Positions 17,369 through 24,848 of a stretch of 64,000 nucleotides of DNA are shown here, piece by piece (the stretch's first letter is position 1; every line of letters begins with the position of its first letter). The notes beneath the pieces are model-generated. The model was not told where the DNA came from. It ran no database searches and worked only from the letters and a program-made list of their open reading frames with translations. A program made the position numbers and the translations under genes. Where the stretch lies: assembly GCA_001770725.1 (NCBI GenBank), contig MERU01000006.1, positions 186,001-250,000 of the forward strand. The letters run 5' to 3'. This DNA comes from Burkholderiales bacterium RIFCSPHIGHO2_01_FULL_63_240 (GTDB lineage: Bacteria > Pseudomonadota > Gammaproteobacteria > Burkholderiales > Burkholderiaceae_C).

Positions 17369-19495
17369 ATGTCTCCGACGTCTCCTGCCTGCCGCGTTCG
17401 GCCGGTCGTTTCAGCTGTCCTGTCCACCTGCTGCCTGCTGGGCATGTCTGCTTGGGCTCAGCAGGCTCCTTCCATTGCGGCGGAGTCCGACGCGTCGACC
17501 ACCTTGCCGGGGGTCAGCGTGACGGCCACGCGTTCGGCGTCGAAAGACGGCTTGGTGACGCAAGGTCGCGCACCTCAGGTGGGCAAGTCGTCCGTGAGCT
17601 TGCAGGACACGCCGTTTGCCGCCGCGGTGGTGGAAGTGGCCCAGATCCGGGAAACCGGCGCGAAGAACATCCAGGACGCCCTGCTTTACACCGCCGGGGT
17701 TTACTCGGGCCGCTACGGTTTCGACACCCGGGGCGACTGGGCTGCCGTGCGCGGCATGGCGCCGTCGTTCTACCTGGATGGCTTGCGCTCTTCGTTCGGC
17801 TACTACAACAAGCCTCGTCAGGACATCTACACGCTGGAGCAGATCGAGGTCCTCAAGGGTCCTTCGTCGGTTCTGTACGGGCAGGCTGAACTGGGTGGCA
17901 TCGTCAATGCCGTGACCAAGCAGCCGCGCAAGGCCACGCATCGCGAGGTCGAGGTGCAACTGGGTTCTCACGACCGCAAGCAGGTCGCCACCGACCTGAC
18001 CGGCGCCTTGTCTGCCGATGGCCAATGGCTCTATCGCCTGGTGGCCCTCAAGCGTGACAGTGGCACCCAGGTCGATCACGTGCACGACGATGCCCAGGTG
18101 GTGATGCCGGCGCTGACCTGGCAGCCCAGCGCCGCGACCTCGGTAACGCTGAACTACCTGCACCAGCAGAACAAAGGCCAGGTGTCGGCGCAGTTCCTGC
18201 CTTCCAAGGGCACGATCCAGTCGGCACCGCTGGGCCAGATCCCCACCAGCGCGTTCGCGGGTGAGCCGGGCTGGGACCGCTACGACACGCTGCAAAACGA
18301 GTGGACGCTGCTCGTCAAGCAACAGCTCTCGCCTGACTGGCGGCTGAACGTGAGCCTGCGCCAGACGAACACCTCGTCGATCACGCGGGAGATCTACGCC
18401 AACACGGTCAACGTGCCGACGGATGCCGGCGTCATCGATCGCACGATCCACACGGCCGATCGCAAGACGGATGTCTTTGCGGGCGACGTGCGCATCGAAG
18501 GGCGAATCGACCTGGGGCCGACCCGTCACACGGTCAGCGCTGGCATCGATCACCAGAACGCCTACTGGGAAGAGTACAACTACAGCTCTTCCGCCACCGG
18601 TGGCGGCAAATTGAACATCTACAACCCGGTCTACGGCCACGTGAACACCGCGGCGCTGACCTGGAGCGACAACCCCGACAACCAGATCATCCAGACGGGC
18701 TTCTACGCCATGGACCACATGGAGTGGAACCAGTGGGTGCTGTCGGTGGCCCTGCGGCACGACAAGGCCCGCAACCGCACCTGGAACATCGCACCCGTGG
18801 CCGATGTGGAACTGGACAACGCTGCCACGACGGGCCGCGTGGGCCTGATGTACCGACTGGGCGCCTGGGCGCCATACGTCAGCTACTCCGAAGCCTTCAT
18901 CCCCAACCTGGGGCTGGACAAGGCGGGCGGTTACCTCAAGCCCACATCGGGCGATCAGAAGGAAGCCGGTGTGAAGTACCTGTCGACTTCGGGTGACACC
19001 TCGGCAGCCTTGGCCTGGTTCGACATCCAGCAGACCAACCGAGTGGCCGACGGCAAGGAACCCGGCGGCGTGGAGCAGGTGGGCGCGCGCGTGCTGGGTT
19101 GGGAAGCCGAGGTGCGTCATCGCATGGGTGCCTGGGAATGGCTGGGCAACCTGACCAACTTCGATGCGGCCGACCGCCAGACCGGCAAACGCCTGAACTC
19201 CATCGCCGAGCGCACCGCCAGCGCCTGGACGCAATACCGCTTTGCTGGCAACTGGCGCGCTGGCCTGGGGGCGCGTTACATCGGCACGGTCACGGGCGCC
19301 GCGGGCACGCCCGAGGTGCCGTCGGTGACCTTGTACGACGCCATGATCGGTTACGCCAGCGGCCCTTGGGATGTCCGCTTCGACGTCAAGAACCTGGCCG
19401 ACAAGACCTATGTGTCCTGGTGCCGTGGGCTCAACCGCGACTGCGGCTACGGCGATCGACTCAACGCCAACCTGACCGCGCGCTACACCTTCTGA
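17369..19495 (+). CDS. TonB-dependent siderophore receptor, ferrichrome/ferrioxamine type (FhuA/FoxA-like)
   Basis: This is a 708-residue outer-membrane receptor. It has a signal peptide ending in AWAQQ, TonB-box-like LPGVSVTAT, a plug with DALLYTAGVYSGRYGFDTRG, RGMAPSFYLDGLR and EQIEVLKGPSSVLYGQAELGG, then a barrel ending in LTARYTF. The DALLYTAGV and SSVLYGQ blocks are typical of the FhuA/FoxA/FcuA group for hydroxamate siderophores, unlike the two catecholate-type receptors before it. The ATG at 17369 follows TGAGG; ORF extension upstream would start inside a Fur box. It stands alone: a strong terminator follows, and the next gene is convergent. Confidence 0.92.
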   Translation: MSPTSPACRVRPVVSAVLSTCCLLGMSAWAQQAPSIAAESDASTTLPGVSVTATRSASKDGLVTQGRAPQVGKSSVSLQDTPFAAAVVEVAQIRETGAKNIQDALLYTAGVYSGRYGFDTRGDWAAVRGMAPSFYLDGLRSSFGYYNKPRQDIYTLEQIEVLKGPSSVLYGQAELGGIVNAVTKQPRKATHREVEVQLGSHDRKQVATDLTGALSADGQWLYRLVALKRDSGTQVDHVHDDAQVVMPALTWQPSAATSVTLNYLHQQNKGQVSAQFLPSKGTIQSAPLGQIPTSAFAGEPGWDRYDTLQNEWTLLVKQQLSPDWRLNVSLRQTNTSSITREIYANTVNVPTDAGVIDRTIHTADRKTDVFAGDVRIEGRIDLGPTRHTVSAGIDHQNAYWEEYNYSSSATGGGKLNIYNPVYGHVNTAALTWSDNPDNQIIQTGFYAMDHMEWNQWVLSVALRHDKARNRTWNIAPVADVELDNAATTGRVGLMYRLGAWAPYVSYSEAFIPNLGLDKAGGYLKPTSGDQKEAGVKYLSTSGDTSAALAWFDIQQTNRVADGKEPGGVEQVGARVLGWEAEVRHRMGAWEWLGNLTNFDAADRQTGKRLNSIAERTASAWTQYRFAGNWRAGLGARYIGTVTGAAGTPEVPSVTLYDAMIGYASGPWDVRFDVKNLADKTYVSWCRGLNRDCGYGDRLNANLTARYTF

Positions 19496-19531
19496 GGCCG
19501 TTGAGACAAGCAACGATCTGCTCAGGGATGA

Positions 19532-19560
19532 AAAAGGGGGCCGAGAGGCCCCCTTTTCTT
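19532..19560. terminator. Bidirectional Rho-independent terminator
   Basis: AAAAGGGGGCC and GGCCCCCTTTT form an 11-base perfect stem with a GAGA loop. It has A- and T-runs at both ends and lies between the convergent receptor and TerC genes, so it can stop transcription from both sides. Confidence 0.92.
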
Positions 19561-19583
19561 GTTGCCAGGCAGCTGTCAGGCCA

Positions 19584-20552
19584 TCAACCGGCGGTTTTGC
19601 TGGCCCCGATCTTGGGTGCGGTCTTGACGCTCCACACCATCGTGATGGCCAGGATGCCGACCACCACGCCCAGCGACACCATCACCGGGATCTTGTAGAG
19701 GTCGATGATCATCATCTTCGTGCCGATGAACACCAGGATCACCGCCAGGCCATAGCTCAGCAGGTGGAACTTGGCAGCCATGGCGGCCAGCAGGAAGTAC
19801 ATCGCGCGCAGGCCCAGGATGGCGAAGATGTTCGACGTCAGCACGATGAAGGGGTCGGACGTGATGGCGTAGATGGCGGGGATGGAGTCCACCGCGAAGA
19901 TCACGTCGGTGAAACCCACCAGGGCGACCACCAGCAGCAGCGGGGTAGCAATCTTCGCGCCGTTCTGCACGGTCCAGAAGTTCTCGCCGTCGAAATGCTT
20001 GCTCACGGGCATGACCTTGCGCAGGAACTTCAGCGCGGGGTTGCCTTCGAGATCGGGTTCCTGGTCGGCGGCCCACCACATCTTGATGCCGGTGAAGAAC
20101 AGGAAGGCGCCGAACACGTACAGGATCCAGTGGAACTGGCTGATCAGCCAGCCGCCCACCAGGATCATCACCGTGCGCAGCACGATGGCACCGATGATCC
20201 CGATCATCAGCACGCGCTTCTGGTACGAGGGCGGCACCGCGAAGTAGGTGAAGATCATCAGGAACACGAAGATGTTGTCCACCGCCAGCGACTTCTCGAT
20301 GAGGTAGCCGGTGAGGAACTCGATCGCTTTCGTGTTGGCCACCGCCGTGCCCAGCTCCTGCTGGTAGGCCCACCACAACAGGCCGTTGAAGGCCAGCGAC
20401 AGGGCCACCCAGATGGCGGACCACTTGATGGCTTCGGGGACGGTGACCTCGTGCGCACCCTGTTTTTTCAGGACGACGAAATCGACGAAGAGCGCCACGA
20501 TGACGATGGCGACGAAGACGGCCCACAACCAGGCCGGGACGGTGCTGAACAT
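19584..20552 (-). CDS. TerC/Alx-family integral membrane protein (probable Mn2+ exporter)
   Basis: This is a membrane protein of about 322 residues with roughly nine TM helices and the TerC signatures: acidic residues in FVDFVVLKKQG and EKSLAVDNIFVFLMIF, and GFTDVIFAVDSIPAI in the second half. Members such as Alx have been linked to Mn2+ efflux. A yybP-ykoY riboswitch at 20619-20742 in the leader supports this assignment. I use the ATG at 20552 because GGAG lies eight bases upstream; an ATG at 20576 adds eight residues but has no ribosome site and falls close to the leader hairpin. The gene is monocistronic, with a shared terminator downstream. Confidence 0.9.
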   Translation of the reverse strand: MFSTVPAWLWAVFVAIVIVALFVDFVVLKKQGAHEVTVPEAIKWSAIWVALSLAFNGLLWWAYQQELGTAVANTKAIEFLTGYLIEKSLAVDNIFVFLMIFTYFAVPPSYQKRVLMIGIIGAIVLRTVMILVGGWLISQFHWILYVFGAFLFFTGIKMWWAADQEPDLEGNPALKFLRKVMPVSKHFDGENFWTVQNGAKIATPLLLVVALVGFTDVIFAVDSIPAIYAITSDPFIVLTSNIFAILGLRAMYFLLAAMAAKFHLLSYGLAVILVFIGTKMMIIDLYKIPVMVSLGVVVGILAITMVWSVKTAPKIGASKTAG

Positions 20553-20618
20553 GCATATGCTCCGGTGAACAAACATGACGCAACGCTTCGACCGAGTCGA
20601 AGGCTGCGCGCCTGTGCA

Positions 20619-20742
20619 CCGAAAGGTCTTGCGAGGCGGGCCGGGCGGCCTGCCGTGTCACCCGGGTCAGGGGCCTTTGCGGCCCCCGCCGTACTGACGG
20701 GTCGACACCAACCGGGTTAGCGGAGAGCTACTCCCCCTTCGG
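20619..20742 (-). ncRNA. yybP-ykoY: yybP-ykoY manganese riboswitch
   Basis: On the minus strand the leader opens with CCGAAGGGGGAGTAGC, contains GTCGACCCGTCAGTACGG, and closes with CAAGACCTTTCGG. The GGGGAGTAGC and CAAGACCTTTC strands are the conserved ends of this class and pair to form P1. TerC family genes are standard targets. A seven-base hairpin (CTTCGAC/GTCGAAG, 20586-20602) between the aptamer and the ribosome site is the likely expression platform. Mn2+ is expected to raise expression. Confidence 0.9.
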
Positions 20743-20758
20743 ACATGCGAAGTGTACA

Positions 20759-20786
20759 CAGGCCGCGCAATGTCTGGCGCGGCCTG
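20759..20786 (-). terminator. GC hairpin downstream of hmuV
   Basis: CAGGCCGCGC pairs perfectly with GCGCGGCCTG around an eight-base loop, about 35 bases after the hmuV stop and just upstream of the TerC leader. There is no T-run, but its place fits the end of the heme operon. Confidence 0.5.
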
Positions 20787-20821
20787 GGGACTTTGAGGGG
20801 GTGGAGAAGGGGCGATCGTGA

Positions 20822-21628
20822 TCAATCCGTCACAGCCGAGGCCATGGCGGACAGCGCCAGCCAGCTGCCCTGGCTGGCTGGACGGGGCAGGCGTTCGCAC
20901 ACCACACCCCAGATGCGCTGGATCAGCGACGGCTGCAACACCTCTTCGCAGCGGCCCATGGTGTCGAGCCGCCCGTCCCGCATGACCAGGGCCTGGTCGG
21001 CATAGGTTTCGGCCAGGTTGAGGTCGTGCAGCACGGCGATGACGCCATGGCCCTGCGCGGCCAGTTGCTGCATCAGGCGCATGACGCTGTGCTGGTGGGC
21101 GAGGTCGAGCGCGGCCGTGGGCTCGTCGAGCATCAGCCAGCGGGGCGTGGCGTCGTCGGGGTGGGGCGTGACCTGTGCCAGCACGCGCGCGAGTTGCACG
21201 CGAGCCTTCTCACCACCTGACAGGCCCGCATGCAGGCGGTCGATCAGGTGCAGGGCACCGACGGTGTCCAGGCATTGCTCGACCAGCTCGCCCTCCAGCG
21301 GATGCGGGCAGCCTGCATGCGGGTGGCGCCCCATGCGCACGATGTCGCGCACGCTGAAGTCGAAGGGCACTTGCAGCTCTTGCGAGAGCAGCGCGCGGTG
21401 GCGGGCGAGGGCCACGGTGTCCCAGTCGGACAGCAGGCGGCCGTGCAGGTGCACGCGCCGGGCGCTGCCGCCTTCCAGCCCGCACAGTGCGTGCATGAAA
21501 GTGGACTTGCCCGCGCCATTGGGGCCGAGCACCGCGTGCACCTGGCCGGCTTGCAACTGAACGAAGGGCACATCGAGCACGCGGCGCTCACCGTGGCGCA
21601 CCAGCAGGTCGTGGGCGGACAGGCTCAT
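20822..21628 (-). CDS. hmuV: Hemin ABC transporter ATP-binding protein
   Basis: This is the cytoplasmic ATPase of the heme importer. The 268-residue protein has Walker A GPNGAGKST, signature LSGGEKARVQLARVLA, Walker B WLMLDEPTAALD and the H-loop in VIAVLHDLNLA. The ATG at 21628 follows AAGGAG. It is the last gene of the minus-strand heme operon, 14 bases after hmuU. Family resemblance is to HmuV/BhuV/FecE. Confidence 0.93.
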   Translation of the reverse strand: MSLSAHDLLVRHGERRVLDVPFVQLQAGQVHAVLGPNGAGKSTFMHALCGLEGGSARRVHLHGRLLSDWDTVALARHRALLSQELQVPFDFSVRDIVRMGRHPHAGCPHPLEGELVEQCLDTVGALHLIDRLHAGLSGGEKARVQLARVLAQVTPHPDDATPRWLMLDEPTAALDLAHQHSVMRLMQQLAAQGHGVIAVLHDLNLAETYADQALVMRDGRLDTMGRCEEVLQPSLIQRIWGVVCERLPRPASQGSWLALSAMASAVTD

Positions 21629-21642
21629 GGTTGGAACTCCTT

Positions 21643-22746
21643 TCAGAAAGAACGGTTGGCGCGGCCATGCAGCAGCCACAGAAAAGTGGGCGCGCCGATC
21701 AGGCCGGTGAGCACGCCCAGCGGCATTTCGGCCGGGGCCAGCGCGGTGCGCGCCGCCGTGTCGGCCAGCAACACCAGGCTGGCGCCCAGCAGCGCCGAGC
21801 CGGGCAACACCGCGCGGTGCGAAGGGCCGCACAGCAGCCGCACCAGGTGGGGCGCCAGCAGGCCGATGAAGCCCACCATGCCGATGACCGCGGTGACGGC
21901 CGCCACAGCCAGCGCGGCCAGCGCCACGCAACGCCGCTGCAGCGAAGCCACGTTCACGCCCGACAGGGTGGCTTGGGCTTCACCCAGCGACAGCGCGTCG
22001 AGTTGAGGGGCCAGGCGTGGTGCGATCAGCCAGGTCAGCAGCACCGCCGGCAGCACGCAAGCCACGGCCAGCCAGTGGCTGGGCGCCAGGCTGCCCAGCA
22101 TCCAGAAGGTGAGGGCACGCAGTTGGGTGTCGGTGGCGAAGTGGGTCAGCAGCCCCAGGGCGGACCCGGCCAGGGCATTCACCGCCACGCCCACCAGCAG
22201 CAAGCGGGTGACGGCCACGTGGCCATGCTGGCGCGCCAGCCGCCAGACGATGGCCGTGGTCAGCAGTGCCATGGCGAAGGCACCCAGCATGGTGCCGCTC
22301 ACGCCCAGCCAGCTGGTGTGAAAACCTGCAACCGTCCAGCCAGCGAGCGGCAACAAGACGATGAAAGCGGCGGCGCCCAGCGCGGCACCGGCCTGCACGC
22401 CGATGAGGCCTGGGTCGGCCAGGGGGTTGCGAAACAGGCCCTGCACCATGGCGCCGGCCACGCCAAGCGCGGCGCCGGCCAGCAGGCCCATCGCCAGGCG
22501 CGGTGCGCGGATGTGCCAGAAGACATCGGCGCCGGAGACATCGCCCGCCTTGTCGGTGGCCAGTTGCAGCACGTCGCGCCAGCCCACGGCGAAGGGGCCA
22601 TTGCTGGCCGCCACCAGCAGGCTGATGAGCAGCAGCGCGCTGGCAGCCAGCAGCGTCGTGTGCATGGACAGCAGGCGGCCTGGCTGGGGACGCCAGAGAA
22701 GGGTTCGAGATCGCGATCGCGATGCCGCAGGCAGCACCACGCTCAT
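21643..22746 (-). CDS. hmuU: Hemin ABC transporter permease (FecCD family)
   Basis: This inner-membrane permease dimerises to carry heme from HmuT into the cytoplasm. The 367-residue protein has about ten TM helices and FecCD motifs: IRAPRLAMGLLAGAALGVAGAMVQGLFRNPLADPGLIG region (about 80-117), LVGVAVNAL, and the EAA-like GFIGLLAPHLVRLL near the C-terminus. The ATG overlaps the hmuT stop (ATGA). Confidence 0.93.
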   Translation of the reverse strand: MSVVLPAASRSRSRTLLWRPQPGRLLSMHTTLLAASALLLISLLVAASNGPFAVGWRDVLQLATDKAGDVSGADVFWHIRAPRLAMGLLAGAALGVAGAMVQGLFRNPLADPGLIGVQAGAALGAAAFIVLLPLAGWTVAGFHTSWLGVSGTMLGAFAMALLTTAIVWRLARQHGHVAVTRLLLVGVAVNALAGSALGLLTHFATDTQLRALTFWMLGSLAPSHWLAVACVLPAVLLTWLIAPRLAPQLDALSLGEAQATLSGVNVASLQRRCVALAALAVAAVTAVIGMVGFIGLLAPHLVRLLCGPSHRAVLPGSALLGASLVLLADTAARTALAPAEMPLGVLTGLIGAPTFLWLLHGRANRSF

Positions 22747-23687
22747 GCCAGGCCCTGCTGCAGTGCTTCCAGCGCCGAGGGCATGCGGGGGCCGAAGCCC
22801 AGCAGCGCCATGGTGTCGAAGCTGAGCAAACGTTGCAGCCGTCCTGCCGGGGTCATGGCCAGGCCGGGCAGTTGCCAGAACTTCTGCAGGCCCCCCAGTG
22901 CACTCACCGACTCCTGCGTGGTGACGACCCAGTCGGGGCGGGCCTGCACGGCGCTCTCGGCGTTGAGCGCGCGCCAGCCTTGCACCTCGGCCATGGCGTT
23001 GCGGGCTCCCGCGTAGCCCAGCATGGCGTGGGCGCCGGTATCGGTGCCCGCCAGCATCGGAGCGGGTCCGTGGGCCATGATGAACAGCACGCGCGGGCCT
23101 GCGTTGCCAGGGGTGGCTGCGTTGCGACGAGCCACCTGCTGCTGCGTGGCCAGCCAGCGCTTTTGCAGGTCGGCCGACAGGGCCTGGGCTGCCTTCTGGC
23201 GTCGCGTGGCCTCACCCGCCAGGCGGACCTTCTCCATCAGGTCCTCGAAGCGGTGCCTCACGTTGACCAGCCGCAGCGGCACGCCGGCCTGTCGCAACTG
23301 AGCCAGCACCGCGGGCGGGCCGGCTTCGTCGGTGCCGAGCACGGCGTTCGGCTTGAGCGACAGCAGGCCTTCGGCCGAAAGCTGGCGCAGGTAGCCCACC
23401 TTGGGCGTGCGGCTGGCTTCGGCCGGGTGGGTGCTGGTGGTGTCGGTGCCCACCAGCAGGTGCTGGGCTTCGAGCAGGTAGACGATCTCGGTCAGGCTGC
23501 CGTGGATGCTGACCAGGCGGGGCTCCCCCAAGGCCTGACCAGGCGGCGCGGCCGCGAAGGCCTGAGCCGCCGCACCCAGTGACATCGGCAGCGTGGCCAG
23601 GCCGCCCAGCCCACCGATGGCTTGCAGCAGGTGGCGACGCTGTGTGTCCCCTTCGGGGCCCATGGGGTTGCGGTGGCGACGGCTCAT
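22743..23687 (-). CDS. hmuT: Periplasmic hemin-binding protein
   Basis: This is the substrate-binding protein of the heme importer. The 314-residue product has a signal sequence with a twin-arginine-like RRHLLQAIGG start, then the two lobes of the TroA/HmuT fold: EPRLVSIHGSLTEIVYLLEAQHLLVGTD, KVGYLRQLSAEGLLSLKPNAVLG, GWRALNAESAVQARPDWVV. AAGGAGG precedes the ATG. It overlaps both hmuS and hmuU. Confidence 0.92.
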   Translation of the reverse strand: MSRRHRNPMGPEGDTQRRHLLQAIGGLGGLATLPMSLGAAAQAFAAAPPGQALGEPRLVSIHGSLTEIVYLLEAQHLLVGTDTTSTHPAEASRTPKVGYLRQLSAEGLLSLKPNAVLGTDEAGPPAVLAQLRQAGVPLRLVNVRHRFEDLMEKVRLAGEATRRQKAAQALSADLQKRWLATQQQVARRNAATPGNAGPRVLFIMAHGPAPMLAGTDTGAHAMLGYAGARNAMAEVQGWRALNAESAVQARPDWVVTTQESVSALGGLQKFWQLPGLAMTPAGRLQRLLSFDTMALLGFGPRMPSALEALQQGLA

Positions 23688-24817
23688 GCGGCCTCCTTGT
23701 GCGAGTTGGACGAGCCCTGCGGGCGGTGGCGGGACGGCGGCGTGCCTCCCACCAGCGAATGCGCCAGCTCGCGCCAGGCCGGCAGCTCCGGCTTGCCCGG
23801 CTTGCGTTCACCAAAGAACATGGTGATGAGCTCTCCGCTTTCGTCGAACAGCTCGATCGAGGTCACCGGCCCGTCATCGGTTGGCTTGGTCACCAGCCAG
23901 CTTTCGTGCACGGCGTCGCCGCGCAGGTGCAGGTTGAAGCCCTCGTCTAGCACGTTGAGCCAAGGCCCCATGGGCTCGATGCGTTGAACCGCACCGGTGT
24001 GGATCTGGATGCAGCCGGGGTTGCCCACGAAGACCATGATCGGCAGGCCCGATGCGGCCGCTTCGTTGAGCAGCCAGTCCACGGCCAGCAGCGGCGTGCG
24101 GCGCGTGTGCACGCCTTCCATCAGGCGCAGGGCCTGGCGGCGCCCCACCTGGAAGCGCTTGAGCAGCTCGAAGAACTCGTGCGTGTCGTGCATGGCCGAC
24201 CAGGCTTCGCCCAGGCCCAGGCAGTCGATCTCGCTGTCGGGGCGGTCGTTGGGCAAAGAGGTGCGACCGGGCTCGAAGCGCACTTCGCGCGCGGGGTCGG
24301 CATGGCGCTGCACCAGGTCTTCGAGCGCCGGCAGCGAGGTCTGCGCGCGCGCGTGCACCTTGTGAACCGCCTGGCCATGGCGGTCGAAGAACTGCAGGCT
24401 GTGCTGCTCCCCCTTGTCACTTCGTTCGACGACGTGAAAGCCCGCATGCCAGTGGTTGAGGAACAGGCGCAGGTCGATCTCCGGTCCAATCGCCAGGCCC
24501 ACCGGGCCCCTGGCGCTGACGTTGCGGTAGACGCCGATCTTCTCGTGCACGATGTGCTCGTTGCGCGTGAGCGCCATCACCGGCCCCACGGCCTCGAGTC
24601 CTTGCAGGATGGCGACCCAGTCACCGCCCAGCGGCACGGTGGCGAGCAGGCTGTCGGCCGCGGCCTGCGGTGACATCTGGCTCACAACATGGGCAGCCAG
24701 CACCTCGCCTTCCGAGAGTTTGAGCTGTGTCGCGGCGTCGCGTGCCCGCAAGCCTTGTGCGCGAAGCGCGGCGAAGGACGAGCGCAAGTGGGCGGGAGAG
24801 GTCGTTGTCATCGTCAT
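23684..24817 (-). CDS. hmuS: Heme-handling/degrading protein HmuS (HemS/ChuS family)
   Basis: The cytoplasmic protein (377 aa) receives imported heme and stores or breaks it down. It is a tandem duplication: first repeat with VMALTRNEHIVHEKIGVYRN and LFLNHWHAGFHV, second with VFVGNPGCIQIHTGAVQRIEPMG and LDEGFNLHLRGDAVHESWLV. This is the full-length layout of ChuS/HemS. The start may be the ATG at 24817 or the in-frame ATG at 24811, whose spacing to GGAG is better. The gene lies between the heme receptor and hmuT. Confidence 0.92.
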   Translation of the reverse strand: MTMTTTSPAHLRSSFAALRAQGLRARDAATQLKLSEGEVLAAHVVSQMSPQAAADSLLATVPLGGDWVAILQGLEAVGPVMALTRNEHIVHEKIGVYRNVSARGPVGLAIGPEIDLRLFLNHWHAGFHVVERSDKGEQHSLQFFDRHGQAVHKVHARAQTSLPALEDLVQRHADPAREVRFEPGRTSLPNDRPDSEIDCLGLGEAWSAMHDTHEFFELLKRFQVGRRQALRLMEGVHTRRTPLLAVDWLLNEAAASGLPIMVFVGNPGCIQIHTGAVQRIEPMGPWLNVLDEGFNLHLRGDAVHESWLVTKPTDDGPVTSIELFDESGELITMFFGERKPGKPELPAWRELAHSLVGGTPPSRHRPQGSSNSHKEAA

Positions 24818-24848
24818 GCTCCATGGTGGTTGCAAGTCAGTGGATGGG

